Assembly: GCA_005406025.1 (NCBI GenBank)
Contig: BGZK01000075.1
Span: 682,001-746,000 of the forward strand
DNA from: Eumeta japonica
Lineage: Eukaryota; Arthropoda; Insecta; Lepidoptera; Psychidae
Length of the DNA stretch: 64,000 bases
Direction of reading: 5' to 3'
This document shows positions 23,281-34,392 of the stretch, in pieces. Both the position numbers and the translations under genes were made by a program. The notes beneath the pieces were generated by a model. It was given only the letters and a program-made list of their open reading frames with translations. It was not told the DNA's origin and ran no database searches. Every line of letters begins with the position of its first letter. Position 1 is the stretch's first letter.

Positions 23281-23648
23281 ATCATATAAAAGAAATAGAC
23301 AGTCATTTATTACGTAGTCAAAGCCGCAAGCAAAGTTAGCAATATACATGTATATATTAACACTTATTACCAGTAATATTAGTAAAAACAAATACTTTGT
23401 ATAGCTAAGGTCGCTCTGTAAACATACATAAAAACAATGAGTATTGAATAGTATACAGGAAACACATCCAAACTCCATAACCACTACGGAGTTTAGTATT
23501 AGTAGGACAGTACTCGCTGTTTTTATCTCATTGATATGTATTACTATAGTAACATTATTTTTAACAGGACATCGTCTATACATATTAATTTATGCTTATC
23601 CACACGTAAATAAAGCAGAAGTGGTTGTACAGTCACTTACGTGGTCGT

Positions 23649-23672
23649 AAAAGACCACATACGTGGTCTTTT
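23649..23672. repeat. Small perfect hairpin
   Basis: AAAAGACCAC and its reverse complement flank a 4-base loop, followed by a T run. It resembles a bacterial terminator in form only; in this eukaryotic context it is just an inverted repeat. Confidence 0.6.
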
Positions 23673-24227
23673 TTAATTTTGAAAAGTGAAATACGAAACA
23701 GTTACACCTGCAGTTAACAGGAAATTTTGTATACACATTAATTTATCTTTCTTTAAGATTACACCTACAGTGTAAATCTAACATAAAAAAATGTAAGCAA
23801 ACTTGTGGGAAAAGTTCTTATCAACCTAAATGTTCCATTAATCCGATTGATTAAATTGTACGTATTGTTTATTAACAGAAGGAATGAATCAGCTATCGAC
23901 ACGAAATATGTTTAACCAAGCTAAATTTGAACTCGGTTAGTAATATTTTTTGAGTGCAGGAAAAATTACTGACATTTTAGTTAAAATTTATAAAGTTGAT
24001 AAGGGAATTGAGCATAGGGTTGATATGATAAGCAGATATTAGCGATTTATAATATTGATATAAATACTATAAACTTAACTAAAAAAAGAATGATAAAAAA
24101 CCAATTCTGTAAAGGTCTTAATAAAGTGTGCAATTTAAAAAAAAAAAAAATTGTCGAATCGTCATTATCAAAATCTTACGTGACTGGAAATTGGTAAAAG
24201 TTCAGTTTATGTTATAACAGATGAATA
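23673..24227. other. AT-rich non-coding stretch
   Basis: Nothing recognised. Confidence 0.55.
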
Positions 24228-24515
24228 AACTCACGTCTATTTCCCAGAAGGGTAGTCAGAGACTAGATTTCCACGTCGTATGATTTTTACATTATCTCTC
24301 TTGCTTAATTGCCATCTATCAATCTTTTTATGTAAGGTCGTCGGTTTAGAGTGCTTGAAATTTGGCCCTTTTTTAAATACCATCAATTTGGTCTACAGAG
24401 GATTTTCTAGAGCGACCCTTGTCGCCCATTACACATTCACTCTATATATTTGTTTTGTCAGTCTACTTTCATTCATCCTTTCCAGATGGCCAAATCTCCT
24501 CAACGTATCTATGTT
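24228..24515 (-). mobile_element. 5'-truncated LINE 3' end, same family as 59750-62412
   Basis: Read on the minus strand this piece aligns by eye along its whole length with 62118-62405 of the plus-strand LINE. Shared blocks include GATTTGGCCATCTGGAAA, GATGAATGAAAGTAGACTGA, AAAAAGATTGATAGAT and the terminal GTGAGTTTAT. It covers only the end of the reverse transcriptase frame and the 3' end, the usual result of incomplete reverse transcription. It is frame-broken. Two copies in opposite orientation show the family has been active in this genome. Confidence 0.8.
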
Positions 24516-24599
24516 GTAATTATTTAAGTTAGAACTAATAGTACTTAAATGCATTTAATATTGCAAAATATTATTAACCTAAAAATACGTAAAAATAGA

Positions 24600-24727
24600 G
24601 TGAAAATACAATTGGAATGGGGTCTATAACAGAAATTGGAATTACAGTCGGGGTACAAATTTGAAATTAAATTGTGAGCAGGACTATGTATAATTTGATT
24701 CAGGATGGGATCGATATGAAAAATTAA
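24600..24727 (-). repeat. Hexamer array, minus orientation
   Basis: Words of GRAAT type (GGAATG, GAAATT, GGAATT, GGATGG, GATCG) recur through the segment in the complement orientation of the RATYYC loci. It is weaker than the other copies and has no head or tail. Confidence 0.4.
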
Positions 24728-25399
24728 ATTAATTGATTGTGTGTATAATCACACGGGTTAAGCTTCTGGAAAAATGTAATGCTTTATGGATCAACAAAAA
24801 TGGATGCCAATAGACGATTATAAAAGCAACTGTGATTGTATTTTAGTTTGAACAGTGATCTATCTTTTATTATTCGTATGAATGTCTCATCTCAGACTTT
24901 GAAGTTTGTCGACAATATATCAGTGTAAAAGCGGAAGTTATGAACAAAATAAGACATAGAAGACAAATTGAGTATTGGAACACCGAAATTGGCACAGAAA
25001 AAGTCGTGCTGTATTCTAGTGTATGAAACGATCTAATGCGACTATCTCGTGGGAAAGCGCCGGACGTCAAAGTGACAGACAGACTACTTGACTGATAGGG
25101 TCGGTGCGCCGCGCCGGCCCTATCGCTCTCTAAACACCTACCGAGTTAGATTAGGGCCCAGTGAAATTTCTGATGACAGTGATCGCGTACAGATCTGCCA
25201 TAGACCGAAGAAAGTGTCAGACAGAATAAGGGGATAGACAAAATTATAATGAACAATTTTATTCATTTTTATTCGGTAAACGCCGTTTAATAAATATACC
25301 TATGTAAATAGAATGATTATTAATCTTTGTGATTCCCGAAAAAGAATAACTTGAATTAAATTTTTATTAATTCACTTTGATTACGACAGCCGTGAAGCT
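24728..25399. other. Non-coding stretch
   Basis: Mostly AT-rich. 25090-25160 is a GC-rich patch containing CGCCGCGCCGGCCCTATCG. No gene recognised; the minus-strand frame 24870-25070 is not familiar. Confidence 0.5.
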
Positions 25400-25560
25400 A
25401 GGAACTAACTCCATGCGCCTCCTGCACGTCGTCAGCTTTATGAGCTATCTTCATAATGATGGCTGAACAAGTCGTGATGGTCTATCGTGTGGATTCGATT
25501 CCCGATCAGGGCAACTGACCAAAAGTTTATAACTTGAGTGAAACCAAAAACCAGTTACTC
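25400..25560 (+). mobile_element. Possible tRNA-derived SINE fragment
   Basis: GTGTGGATTCGATTCCC at 25487-25503 contains a B-box-like GGATTCGATTCC, followed by ATCAGGGCAACTG. An A box is not convincing. Downstream sequence (to about 25560) could be the SINE body. Lower confidence than the two minus-strand fragments. Confidence 0.35.
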
Positions 25561-28399
25561 CATACCTATAAGTATGTCAGTATACTAGGGGAGCATGTTA
25601 GACTATAAAATTATCCGGTCTCGGATATTGTCAACGCGTCACTGACAATAACGATTAATATGGCTAGTCACCACTGCACCAGTCTAGTGGGCTGGGCGTT
25701 ACTTAAAGTGTAATAAAACGTAGAAACCCAAGTATTCATAACATTAATATCTTTAAAATTACTCTGGCGTTTAAAGTTTTTGATGCGGTTATACACAATC
25801 ACGATTTGCTTTTAAAAAAATTTTGACTGCGACTAAATTAAATTAAACAACTTGCTCAATGCTTTGGAGAATACATTAATCCATTGGCCCGACCGATGGG
25901 CGCATCGGTGAGCGTTGGTTGACACCACCCGTTTTGCATTATGCCACTGTAGAGAGTTTAAACTTCAAGCTTTTCAATATAAAATTAAAAGACAATTTCT
26001 CATGCAATAGGGAGGATGCAGTTATGCTACAATAATAAAAGCTTTCATGTACACATGTTACATAATATGCCCTAATACGCTGTTTCATATTACGCTCATA
26101 GACTAGATTGAGACTTGAAGTCTGTTGAAACCCTTTAATATTCTTTCGCATTTTCGAATTGTAGAGTTTTGTTTATGAAATCATTAGCATTGTTATAAGT
26201 TACTAGAAATTTATATCTTTTCCTATACGCGTCATTTATATATCTGTCGTGCCCCGACAGCGGCGTGCCGGCGCAAGCGCGTGTTGCACGCATGGAGTTT
26301 GCGCGGCACTTATGTCCGCATTTCGATACCGATGATAAATGAAATTTCACGAAAACAGAAACGTTTCGGGAGATCGGAATGAGCAAACAAACTCGGCGTC
26401 TAGATACGCCTTAACCATAAATATCATTCCCTAAAATATTGTTGACCCTATTTTATAACCGTAGTATACGAGACTTAGTTACAACTATTTAAATATTTTT
26501 TAGTATTCATTTGTTATACGTTTATACGTAACTAATTTCTAGGTTGAATATAATTCTTTTTGTTAAAAAATTCAAAGATACAATACACCGTAAATTAGAT
26601 CTTCGCTTGTAGTGCAAGGGAAGACTACTTGTAAGTTTGTGGTAATGTGCCTTTCGAACTTGTCTCGATTTTGTTGTTTTTTATCGAATTCGTATACAAT
26701 ACAATAACTTCATGCTAATCAAGCGCATTGAAATTCGTTTACGAAATTCTTTATGTTATATTTCAATCCCTGAAATCGCATTGGTTTATGAATCAATTAT
26801 AAGCAACACTTTCTTAAGTACAGACATGCTTTTAACAAATAATTATAAATATATCGAAAAGTATAAAATACTCCAAAATTACTGAGTGGTGAGTCGCAGT
26901 CTACAAGCGAACTGTAACAACGTTGAATGAGGTCTATCCACCCACACTATTACCCCACACTTTGCAAAGCATTACCGTTTACTTAAAAGGGTTTCGGTTT
27001 ATAACTTGTGTCGGTCTGCGGTGGCGGCCGGACTTCCACGATTCACCACAAGGTCACTACTCAACCACATAGAGGTCTTGCTGGAGCGTGGATATTTGAA
27101 GACGCACAGCGCGTTGAAAGCGGAAGAAAAAGCACACGTTCACCTAAAAAGTTAGTAACTCTAATGTGAATGTGGGCGTGTATCGGTAAACGGCAGGAAT
27201 AAACCATAAGGAGACCGAGGCATCCGGATGTACTTAGACACAGAGAATTATTTAATTTTAATCTATGGTCTGCAAATGGCAAAAATAATAATCCTGTACG
27301 TGGAAAGATCGTGTTATTGTATTCTTAAATTATTATAAATATTTTCCGCTTATAAAGTATCACCTTGTCATTTTAAAAGTATTTTTATATTCTATTCCCG
27401 TAATACCTATACCGCACATTATATAAGCGTTTAAACGATCTATTTGGTAACAATGACACAGTTAAAATAAATATTCCATAGTCTTTTCATACGTTCCCTT
27501 GTTCAAACTAAATCCTTTGTTTCAAAAAAAATGCAGTTAACATTTGTAGGTACTGTTATACATTTAGCCTTCTTTCAAAAAGGCGTTTGTACTTAAATAT
27601 CTTGGCGTTTAGCTCGTTTGCTTGCCATTACGGCCGACGACTCGCCTATGTGATCCTCTGGCATCTGTGGTGCTATTGCTTTTAGTCTGAGTGGACTCCA
27701 TTTAATGATGTCCTGCAAATGGATCGGTTTCAAATCTCGACCTAGAGCGATCACAACTGAGTAGTCAGTGCGTTTCATATGAATCAGAAAGTAGTGAATT
27801 GACCAATAGAGTTCGGAGTTAAGTCAAATAAACAACACTTGCTTCGGAGTACACATTAAGTTGCCGCTTCCGGACATTTTCACCATATTCGTGACGTCGA
27901 TCGTTAGTTGCTACCAAAACCCGTATTGGATCAGTATGGAGAGCTTTTGGCTAGCAATCTGATAGAAAAACATTGCAATCGGAGTAAAATGGGTCAACTA
28001 GTGCCATTAAAGTGGGACTAACACCTGGGACATTCCATTATGTGTGTCGTGTTTAGGTGCATGAAGCATCCATCTACCTGCGCTTGCGCAATGAGTACTT
28101 GAATTTACTATTACGTCCTCACAAGCACGGCTGTGAATTGCCTCACTATCTTATAAGACGATCCTGTGAGACCGTTGTCCATATACCAATATGTCTTGGG
28201 AACTTAGTATTAACGCAATTATTGATTATATTTATAGCTACTATAATGCGCTTAATATTTTGCACAACTTAGAATAAACTTGTCTCTTGTTAAATCTTCA
28301 GTCCTATATCTATTATACTATTTATTCATTTATTACGACTGTTAAGTTTATTGGCGCTTTTTTTTCTTAAAAGTCTAGTTTTTTTTTACGAGTTCAACT
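25561..28399. other. Non-coding stretch with small GC-rich patches
   Basis: No gene is recognisable. GC-rich patches occur at 26240-26335 and 27010-27060. A minus-strand frame at 27593-27778 (61 codons) has protein-like composition but no known match. The rest is AT-rich. Confidence 0.5.
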
Positions 28400-28640
28400 G
28401 CCACGGCAGGATCCGTATATTGAATACGAATTCCAGCGAACCCCAAAAAACGTGGCACATGTCGCTCTCGGAGGCGTGAGCCGCGCCAGATGCCGCCGGC
28501 TATCGCGCTATCGCCGCTATCGGTGAACATTCGCGCCACCCGCCGCGCTAATTGTCGGCCGGCGAACGCTCTGATTTTTGAACCCGATACGGGAAGTAGT
28601 CGGATTTGTTTTTGTAACGAACCAATTACACGCTCCGACT
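28400..28640. promoter_or_regulatory. GC-rich island, candidate regulatory DNA
   Basis: A sharp CG-dense island (centre about 28470-28570) with CTATCGCGCTATCGCCGC and CGCTAATTGTCGGCC. Frames on both strands (28375-28701 minus, 28490-28717 plus) are open by composition only. TAAT homeodomain-type and TATCG words are present but not diagnostic. Confidence 0.25.
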
Positions 28641-29023
28641 TATCTGTTGTGCTGTTTGGTACGGGATATATCTTTTTAATTTTACTTTGTTTGTTTTTCA
28701 TAATTTGTAATATCTAGCTTAATTTTTTTTGTTTATTACTGGATATATAGAGTATTTCCCTTACAACGAACGCTAAAAAACAACGAATGCTATAAAATCT
28801 ATAATAATATTCTGAAGTTTGGACATGATGATCAGTGTGTAGATTCAATTTTCAGTTTCAGGAACATGATTTTACAAGACAAACAATTCGAAATCAGTGA
28901 ATCATGTATGAATGAATATAAGAATTTCATCTTTAGTAACAAACGATGCAGACCATTGGCCAGACCATAATAAATATTTTGTGTCTTGTGTTGTTGTTCA
29001 CATGACTATGGTCATTATGAATG

Positions 29024-29225
29024 GTTTAGAGCATATGTGGGCAACCACCAGCCCATGAGCCGCATCCGGCCCACGAGACATTTTGATAGCTATCGCAAAA
29101 AATATGAACACTAGTTTAAAACACTACTTTAAAATGCACTACTTTTTGAACGCGGCCCGCGGATGTATTTGCACAGTAAAGTTTTGCCCACAACATGTCA
29201 AAGTTTGCCCATACCTGGTCTAGAG
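29024..29225. mobile_element. hAT-type MITE with 8-bp target duplications
   Basis: The element spans 29032-29217. Its ends are CATATGTGGGCAAC and GTTTGCCCATACCTG, imperfect inverted repeats of the CAGGNNTGGGCAAAC kind known from hAT transposons. The flanks GTTTAGAG (29024-29031) and GTCTAGAG (29218-29225) differ at one base and form an 8-bp target duplication, the hAT hallmark. At 186 bp it can code for nothing and would depend on a transposase supplied elsewhere. GC-rich words CGGCCC and GCGGCCCGCGG near both ends are also typical. Confidence 0.8.
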
Positions 29226-30089
29226 CGATCCGCTCGCTTGCGCAACGGACCTGGTACGCTTCGAACTAAATCAATGTATGTGGACGATTCACGGTACAAA
29301 ACGGCGGCCTTAGTCGCTAAATACAATGAGATAACTATTTCCAAGACCTGCTAAAATGAGACCAGAACTTTACAGGACTTCAGTACTATTAACGAGTCAT
29401 TTTATTCCCATTGATTTAACTTCCACAATTTCTTCCCAATAAGCCCAGCAATGTCTCCTACACCATAAATATACATCAGTCTTAGCTTGAATTAACCAAA
29501 AAAAGGATGTATACTGCTTAATTCAATAACGTAACACTTAAATCTTACCTGATTCATATACGTAAATATAAACGAGTTTTTTTCACCAAAAACTTTCATT
29601 AAAATTTCAAACAACTAAAGTCATCCGTCTTTATAAATAAGTTTTGTTCATTGATTGTTCATCTTCATTATTTATCCATTTTTCTAAGTCGTTACCATTA
29701 TCACTGAAGCTGCACAACTCCTGGCTTCTTTGGCACACTTTGATGAAAGCTACACACTTCCAACAGCTGTGGTGAAACTGTGGATTGCGCGAGGGATAAC
29801 ATCTAATGACAAGAATTTTTATTTATAGAACAAAACAGAAAACTTTGCCTCTATGAAATACCTGCGACAATCCTTCATTCTACGCCATTGCGACGCTTTC
29901 ATATCTGACTTCACACCGGCAGAGTTTCAAGTATTATACAGCAATATGTATATTTATTAATTTTACAAATATAATAATTAATGATAAAAATTATTTAAAT
30001 AACATTTTAATAGTTCTTCCTTTCAAAAAATATATTTTTTTTTTTTTGGAAAATAAATATATTAGGACGGGGAAAAGTTTTTTAATGAG
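29226..30089. other. AT-rich non-coding stretch
   Basis: Nothing recognised before the MULE subterminal repeats begin. Confidence 0.5.
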
Positions 30090-30144
30090 AAGTAATTAAA
30101 TGATACGCAATAATAAAATTTGGTGAGCTAACCCGAACAGCATT

Positions 30145-30410
30145 TAAATGATTTAGTCAGCATACAAAGATTTTGTCTGCAATAATAAAAATCAGGCAGC
30201 AATCTTTGTTCCGCAAATAATTTTGTTAATGGTCAAAAATTAAATTATTAATAGGCAGCATACCAATACCATGAGTTTGCATAATAAACATTCGGTCCGC
30301 AAAATAATTACTTGGTCAGCAAGATTTTATGATTGATCAGCAGAGAAAACATGTCTATATGCATTATATTTGATTGGTATGCATATTTTAAACGTGGTAA
30401 GCGAAATAAC
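30145..30410 (+). repeat. MULE 5' subterminal repeat array, about 20-bp period
   Basis: Degenerate units with core GTCNGCAAAAT recur roughly every 20 bp: at 30154, 30173, 30192, 30209, 30252, 30274, 30293, 30313, 30334, 30375 and 30395. Best examples are GGTCCGCAAAATAATTACTT and GGTCAGCAAGATTTTATGAT. The array lies directly upstream of the MULE transposase remnant, and the same words appear inverted downstream of it. Subterminal repeats of this kind are usual binding sites for a transposase. Confidence 0.6.
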
Positions 30411-30451
30411 TAATTGTATTGCGTTTTTGTTGAAAAATCGGCAAATTCTCG

Positions 30452-31624
30452 TTAAAAGTGGGCGGAGCAAGAGTTTTTGTAGTTTGTTACCGAATTGATG
30501 ACAGTGATGAACAAAATCCCACTTTTCGGTTTATTATGTCTACTAAATATTTGATTGAAATTTCCAAAGATGCCAGCGTCGTCCATGCAGATGCCACGTA
30601 CAAACTCATCTGGCAGGGTTTTCCTGTATTGGTCTGTGAACCACGGACCAAAACCGCAAATTCCACCCTCTATGTGCAACGATTCCAAGTAATGAACAAA
30701 AAGAGGATTTCAAATTTTTGAAAGTTCTTGGAATCCAAAAGTATTAGTTTTGTGGTGCTGCTAAAAGCATACAAAATGCATTTCTAGAAGTTTTTGGAGA
30801 ACACGTCGTAGTTCGGATGTGCTGGGCACATGCAAAAAAAAAAAATTCAAGAGAGGATTGAAAGGATTAAAAACAAGGAGCTGCGTGATAATATCTTAAA
30901 TGATGTTGATTCATTGCATTCTATAACAGATGCTAATATATTTGACGCAGCTTCGGAAGCATTTGTGCAAAAATATGAAGATGAGATCGAATTCGTCACG
31001 TACTTCAGAGCACAGTGGTTAGTACAAAACAGCAATTGGTTTTTGGGAGCGGCTTCCAACTCTCCATCAACCAATAACGCTTTGGAGTCTTTTAACAGAG
31101 TAATAAAGGATAGCAACACACTACGCGAACGCTTCCCTTTATCCAGGTTTTTGGTAGTTGCAAAAGAAATGGTCTAATAAGTATATTACTAATCCAGATG
31201 ACAATTACATTGCCAACACACCCTATTTAACTACAAAGCACTGGACTGAAGCTTACCAGTGGGCAAAAAAACCTAAAATGGTGACTCTGTACGTAAAGAC
31301 AACAAATACAATTATTACTAAATTCCTGCTGGTGAAGCAACTAATTGTGAAGTTTTCGACGCACAATGGGAAAGCTTTGACGATTTCAAGAACCAATATT
31401 TCAGCAAGTGGCTTGTCTCATTGCCAACTGAAAGAAACGATTGACTAAAAGGGAGATGTGACTGTCCAGTTTTTTTAAAGTTATATATATGCAAGCACTT
31501 GATTGGTTTGGCAATTCGCTTGAAGTATGTGATTCCCCCACTTGAAGCTAAAAATATTCCCATAGGGGAAAAAAGAAAACGTGGCCGTCCGTCCAAAGCA
31601 AAACGGGCATTGGTAATACAATAA
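30452..31624 (+). pseudogene. MULE-family transposase remnant with SWIM zinc finger
   Basis: Mutator-like DDE transposase, decayed. Most of it reads in one frame. The core HADATYK (GAT at 30590-30592) carries the first catalytic aspartate. GTTDQNRKFHP follows in another frame after a shift near 30640. MCWAH lies at about 30819-30833 (reached through a stop near 30745), then a segment with NNALESFNR (about 31076). After a further frame disturbance near 31170 the SWIM finger reads CDCP (31457-31468) and C-K-H (31490-31498), CxC...CxH, in the first frame. One tryptophan codon just before it is TGA (31442-31444). The end has an RGRP AT-hook-like patch and stops at 31622-31624. The protein cannot be made as is. 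The N-terminal region before 30452 is not recognisable. Confidence 0.8.
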
Positions 31625-31959
31625 AATTCTTCCTCATCGTTTGATACCTTGTTGATTTGATCTCGTAATTATTAGAATTAAACATTTTGTTTAAGTATTT
31701 TTAATTTTAAAACTCATGTTTAAGAAGTCATGTCATACTCATTGTATGTATAAATTTAATAAATAATAATAATTATAGCTTAAGTACTTAGGTATCTTCT
31801 TGATTATTTCATATTTTTGATTCATCTCAATTAAAAAAACAATAATAATAAAATCTTTTATTAGTTTACATTTCTATTACAAACACATCCACTCAGAGAG
31901 CAATTAAATTATATAATCTTTGTAAGGATTGCGTCCATTTTGCGCATGACAAGTATTTG
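31625..31959. other. MULE 3' non-coding part
   Basis: AT-rich sequence between the transposase remnant and the inverted subterminal repeats. No gene seen. Confidence 0.45.
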
Positions 31960-32205
31960 TCCTACGTTTAGATGCAGCACAAAATGAATTATTTTGCTTA
32001 CTCTCTGAGTGCTTACCCAATTTTTATAAAACAGGAACAGCTTATTGCTGCTTATATAATTAATATGCAGCACAAAAATAATTACAGCCATCCAGAATGA
32101 CATAAATTGCTGATTGATTTTGAAATGTTTGCTAGCCATGAGTTACTGACCAATTAGCTACTTCTGCTGACAGAAATAATACTATTTTTCTGCTTTCAAA
32201 AATAC
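31960..32205 (-). repeat. MULE 3' subterminal repeats, inverted
   Basis: Words TTGCTGATTG, TTACTGACCAATT, TTCTGCTGAC and TGCAGCACAAAA(T/A)A recur with spacing near 20 bp in the last 120 bp. They are reverse complements of the 5' array core. With the 5' array they bracket the MULE remnant, so the element probably spans roughly 30090-32210. Terminal inverted repeats and target duplications were not resolved by eye. Confidence 0.5.
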
Positions 32206-32339
32206 TAATACTATGTTGACCTTTTAAATAACACCCTTTTTTAATATTTCATAAATAAAAATATGCAATAAATTCCCCTTAATTGTGCTGTTCATATCTG
32301 GCATATTTTCATATCATTAAAAAAATGATACTTTAAAAA

Positions 32340-33272
32340 AGGAAAAATGAAAATTAAAAACGATATACCGCCATTTTCCTATTGTTTTTCTGGTCACCAA
32401 AATAAGTGAATCTTACGTAGAAATTCGATACTTTTTGAAGTTTTATTACGAAAAGGGAAAAATGCAACACAAGCTGCGAAAAAAATTGCGACGTTTATGG
32501 ACCTAATGCAGTGCCGCTAAAAGTAGCACGAAACTGATTCAAGCGTTTTCACTCCGGTAATTTTGATGTCAAAAATGAACCTCTGTCTGCTCGGCCTGTT
32601 AAGAATGAAGTCGATGGTATATTGGAAAAAGTAGAGTAAGATCGGCACATTAATTCTTACCACATAGCCGAAGATCAATTTGAAAAAAAGAATGGATATA
32701 CAAAAAAGTTCGACTCGATACTTGGGTCCCAAACTAGCTTACTGAAAAAATGTAATGAATCATGTAACTCATTTGCGATTCTCTATTGAAACTTAATGAA
32801 ACCAAATCGTTTTTGAAAAGATTGGTCACTGGTGATGAAAAATTGATTACTTACGACAAGAACGTCCAAGAAGATCATGGTCAAAAGGAAAGCAAGCTGC
32901 ACGGACTTCATTAACTCGCAATAAATTGATGCTATGTGTATGGTGGGATTGAAAAGGCATTATTCATTAGGAGCTTTTACCGACGGGCAATACCATTAAT
33001 TCGCATCTCTATGGTCAAAAGCTGATGAAACTCAAGCAAAAAAGTAGATAAAAAACAGCCGAAATTGATCAACAGAAAGGGTGTGGTTTTTCACTATAAC
33101 AACACCAGACTACGCATATCTATATCCACTCAGAAAATATTGAGAGAGTTTGGTTGGGAAGTATTAATGCATCCACCATATAGCTCTGACTTTGTACACT
33201 CAGGTTTTCGCCTGATTCGGTCTCTTCAGAATTCTTTATGTAGTGTTCGGTTAACGTCAAGAGACTACTGTT
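32340..33272 (+). pseudogene. Decayed mariner transposase
   Basis: Tc1/mariner transposase remnant with many stops and shifts. Recognisable pieces in order: KGKNATQAAKKI (about 32452-32487), TGDEK (32828-32842) with the first catalytic aspartate intact, RKGVVFHYNNTR (about 33071-33109), and GWEVLMHPPYS followed by RSLQNSL. At the second catalytic position the expected aspartate is asparagine (AAC, 33098-33100). At the third, 34 residues further on, it is glycine (GGT, 33203-33205). The copy ends abruptly near 33272 where the next repeat begins. It cannot be active. Terminal repeats are not visible. Confidence 0.85.
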
Positions 33273-33283
33273 AAAACTAATCG

Positions 33284-34392
33284 TAGTTTTTCCGCCCGCA
33301 TGAAATACAATTAATTCCTCATTTTTTATATCAAGTAAAGTTCCTATCATAGATACCAATTCGATCTCGTCTTCGATTTTAGGTCCGATTTCACAGTTAG
33401 TACCGATTCGGTCTTATTCTCTATTCTAATCCTGTGTCTTTCTTTTTTCCAATCGCGCTATCGCTTTAGATCACGATATCGATCTCGATTTCGATACTGA
33501 TGCCGGTTTCTTGTGAATTATTGCACAGACACATATTAACGAGAGATATTAAATATGCAAAAAAATATTCTATTTGATTGCTAAATTTCATTTAAATCCG
33601 CCCAGCCGTTATACGTGATTAAGTGACAAACGGTCAAACATCGACACAAATAATCACTTTTGTAATATTATAATATTATACTGAAAAAGACGCAGTGTAA
33701 AAACTCTATAGTTCGTTTTAATTTACGTTGAATTTCTTATCACTAATCTATTATCATTAGTACTCGTAATCATGTGATTTACACTGTCTGTTACTTTCGT
33801 TTTTGCTCTACTTCATCCTCTCACATATTTCACTATAACTTACTCTCCCGTCTTTCTCTCAATCCTCATCGCTAATACCACTCCTTCTCTAAGCAAAGCA
33901 AACAATAAGCGTAGTAGACAAAATAAAATAAAATAAATGACCATTTTTTAATTATAAGGAGTGATACATATAAACAAACTTACAAAGAAATAAACAGTGA
34001 CCTATATTTTATGTACCAATTAATTATATCAGTTTTATAAATTTTATCAAAATTGGTTGTCATCGTTGAATTATAAGTAGACATACAGACGACAAACAGA
34101 CTGAAAGGTAAACAACAGTGACTTATATATAAAAAAAAATGGTGTGCTGTATTAGTACACTCAAGTTCATTAAAATCAATTTAACTATTATTGAGCCATG
34201 AAAGCCGTACAAACAAACGGACAGACAAACAAACAAAAAGTAGGTTATGTCCTTCCCCGTCAACATATGTCAAATATGTCAACCTATTTCTAAACCAATT
34301 CGCATCTAAATAAGTTCAGGCGTTTAAGCATGAAGAGGTAAGAGATAGACAGACAAACAGATGCGCTTTCGCATTTTTAATATTAGTATGGG
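33284..34392 (+). repeat. Hexamer element inserted after mariner
   Basis: Head 33284-33300 reads TAGTTTTTCCGCCCGCA. The RATYYC array spans about 33355-33525, with CGATATCGATCTCGATTTCG as its cleanest part. Beyond it are four tail-like blocks: about 33595-33690, 34060-34125, 34185-34240 and 34300-34392. The last reads AGATAGACAGACAAACAG, then CGCTTTCGCATTTTTAATAT and ends ATTAGTATGG, the end seen in other lepidopteran repeats. The several tails suggest serial insertions or tail duplication. Confidence 0.6.

Noticed and set aside
23649..23672. Hairpin plus T run resembling a rho-independent terminator
   Set aside because: The window is animal nuclear DNA; this bacterial signal type has no meaning here.
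27593..27778. 61-codon minus-strand frame with protein-like composition
   Set aside because: No family match and no extension across plausible splice sites; too short to support.
30145..30410. CRISPR-like array of spaced repeats
   Set aside because: Units are degenerate, spacing is too short for repeat-spacer units, and the same words occur inverted at the other end of a MULE.
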